Below are positions 63,732-64,000 of a stretch of 64,000 nt of DNA, one piece after another. The notes below the pieces were generated by a model. That model worked only from the letters and a program-made list of their open reading frames with translations. It was not told the origin of the DNA and did not search any database. The stretch is taken from contig NC_051073.1 of NCBI RefSeq assembly GCF_004664715.2, positions 63,044,379 to 63,108,378 on the forward strand. The letters run 5' to 3'. The stretch comes from Peromyscus leucopus. Taxonomy: Eukaryota > Chordata > Mammalia > Rodentia > Cricetidae. The first letter of the stretch is position 1, and every line of letters starts with the position of its first letter. Position numbers and translations under genes: made by a program.

Positions 63732-64000
63732 TGAATTTTTACAAATTCTTTTGACTTTAAGATCCATTTAAATTTAGGCTGCAGGAAAATCCGGGGCACG
63801 GGAACTAGAGGGTCCCCACCTAGAAAGTCAAGCCTTCTAGAATTGAACGGGTGCATCTCTCAGCTCAAATTGGCTTGGATGATAGGACCATGTGTGTCAA
63901 ATTGTACATTCCCACATCTAGCTTGTAAATCTTCAAGGACAGGTATGTGTCTTTCCATCTTTGGAACGTAGATAGCTCCTTGTCAATGGCAGGTACACAA

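Overview
This is vertebrate nuclear DNA from a muroid rodent. It is packed with B1, B2, B4 and ID SINEs, L1-type 3' ends, solo LTRs and CA/CT/TTTC microsatellites, and its genes are split by GT-AG introns. The young B1 copies carry the 'GTAGCTTTGCGCC' variant, which I associate with cricetids (hamster, vole, deer mouse) rather than Mus or Rattus; that species reading is inference. Three protein-coding genes can be reconstructed exon by exon. The gene order and convergence match the MUC20-MUC4 mucin locus (human 3q29).

Layout. Positions 1-8400 hold only repeats: an AG-rich LTR-like block, a class I solo LTR with a 4-bp target duplication, and several SINEs. A small four-exon plus-strand gene (8454-13673) encodes a predicted 122-residue secreted protein with a signal peptide, one somatomedin-B (SMB) domain and a short C-terminal module. 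Positions 13.7-20.1 kb are mostly repeats, with one CpG-rich patch. Muc20 (plus strand, 20134-34098) follows, with a signal-peptide exon, a large Ser/Thr-rich exon carrying a 36-bp (12-residue) tandem repeat, and two short C-terminal exons. The 9.5 kb between the two mucins (34.1-43.6 kb) holds SINEs, three solo LTRs and a 27-bp CRE-like minisatellite. Muc4 lies on the minus strand from 63298 down to its stop at 43671. Twenty exons cover the second part of NIDO, then AMOP, VWD with the GDPH cleavage motif, the N-glycosylated Cys-rich region, EGF-like domains, the transmembrane helix and a short tail. The 5' part of Muc4, including its mucin repeat, lies beyond the window.

How the genes relate. 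Muc4 and Muc20 are cell-surface mucins of epithelia; from established knowledge, MUC4 engages ERBB2 and MUC20 engages MET. The SMB gene and Muc20 share the same outline: a signal exon ending in phase 1, a middle domain, a phase 1-0 exon of about 93 bp, and a short final exon with similar residues. This suggests that they are tandem paralogues with exchanged middle domains.

Main cautions. The Muc4 EGF exon carries one extra base in a C7 run, and Muc20 exon 2 carries four small deletions totalling 6 bp. A B1 at 33770-33902 shows only homopolymer-shortening gaps. I therefore suspect residual long-read assembly errors rather than dead genes. Exon edges were placed by GT-AG sites, reading phase and remembered family sequences; no alignment was run.
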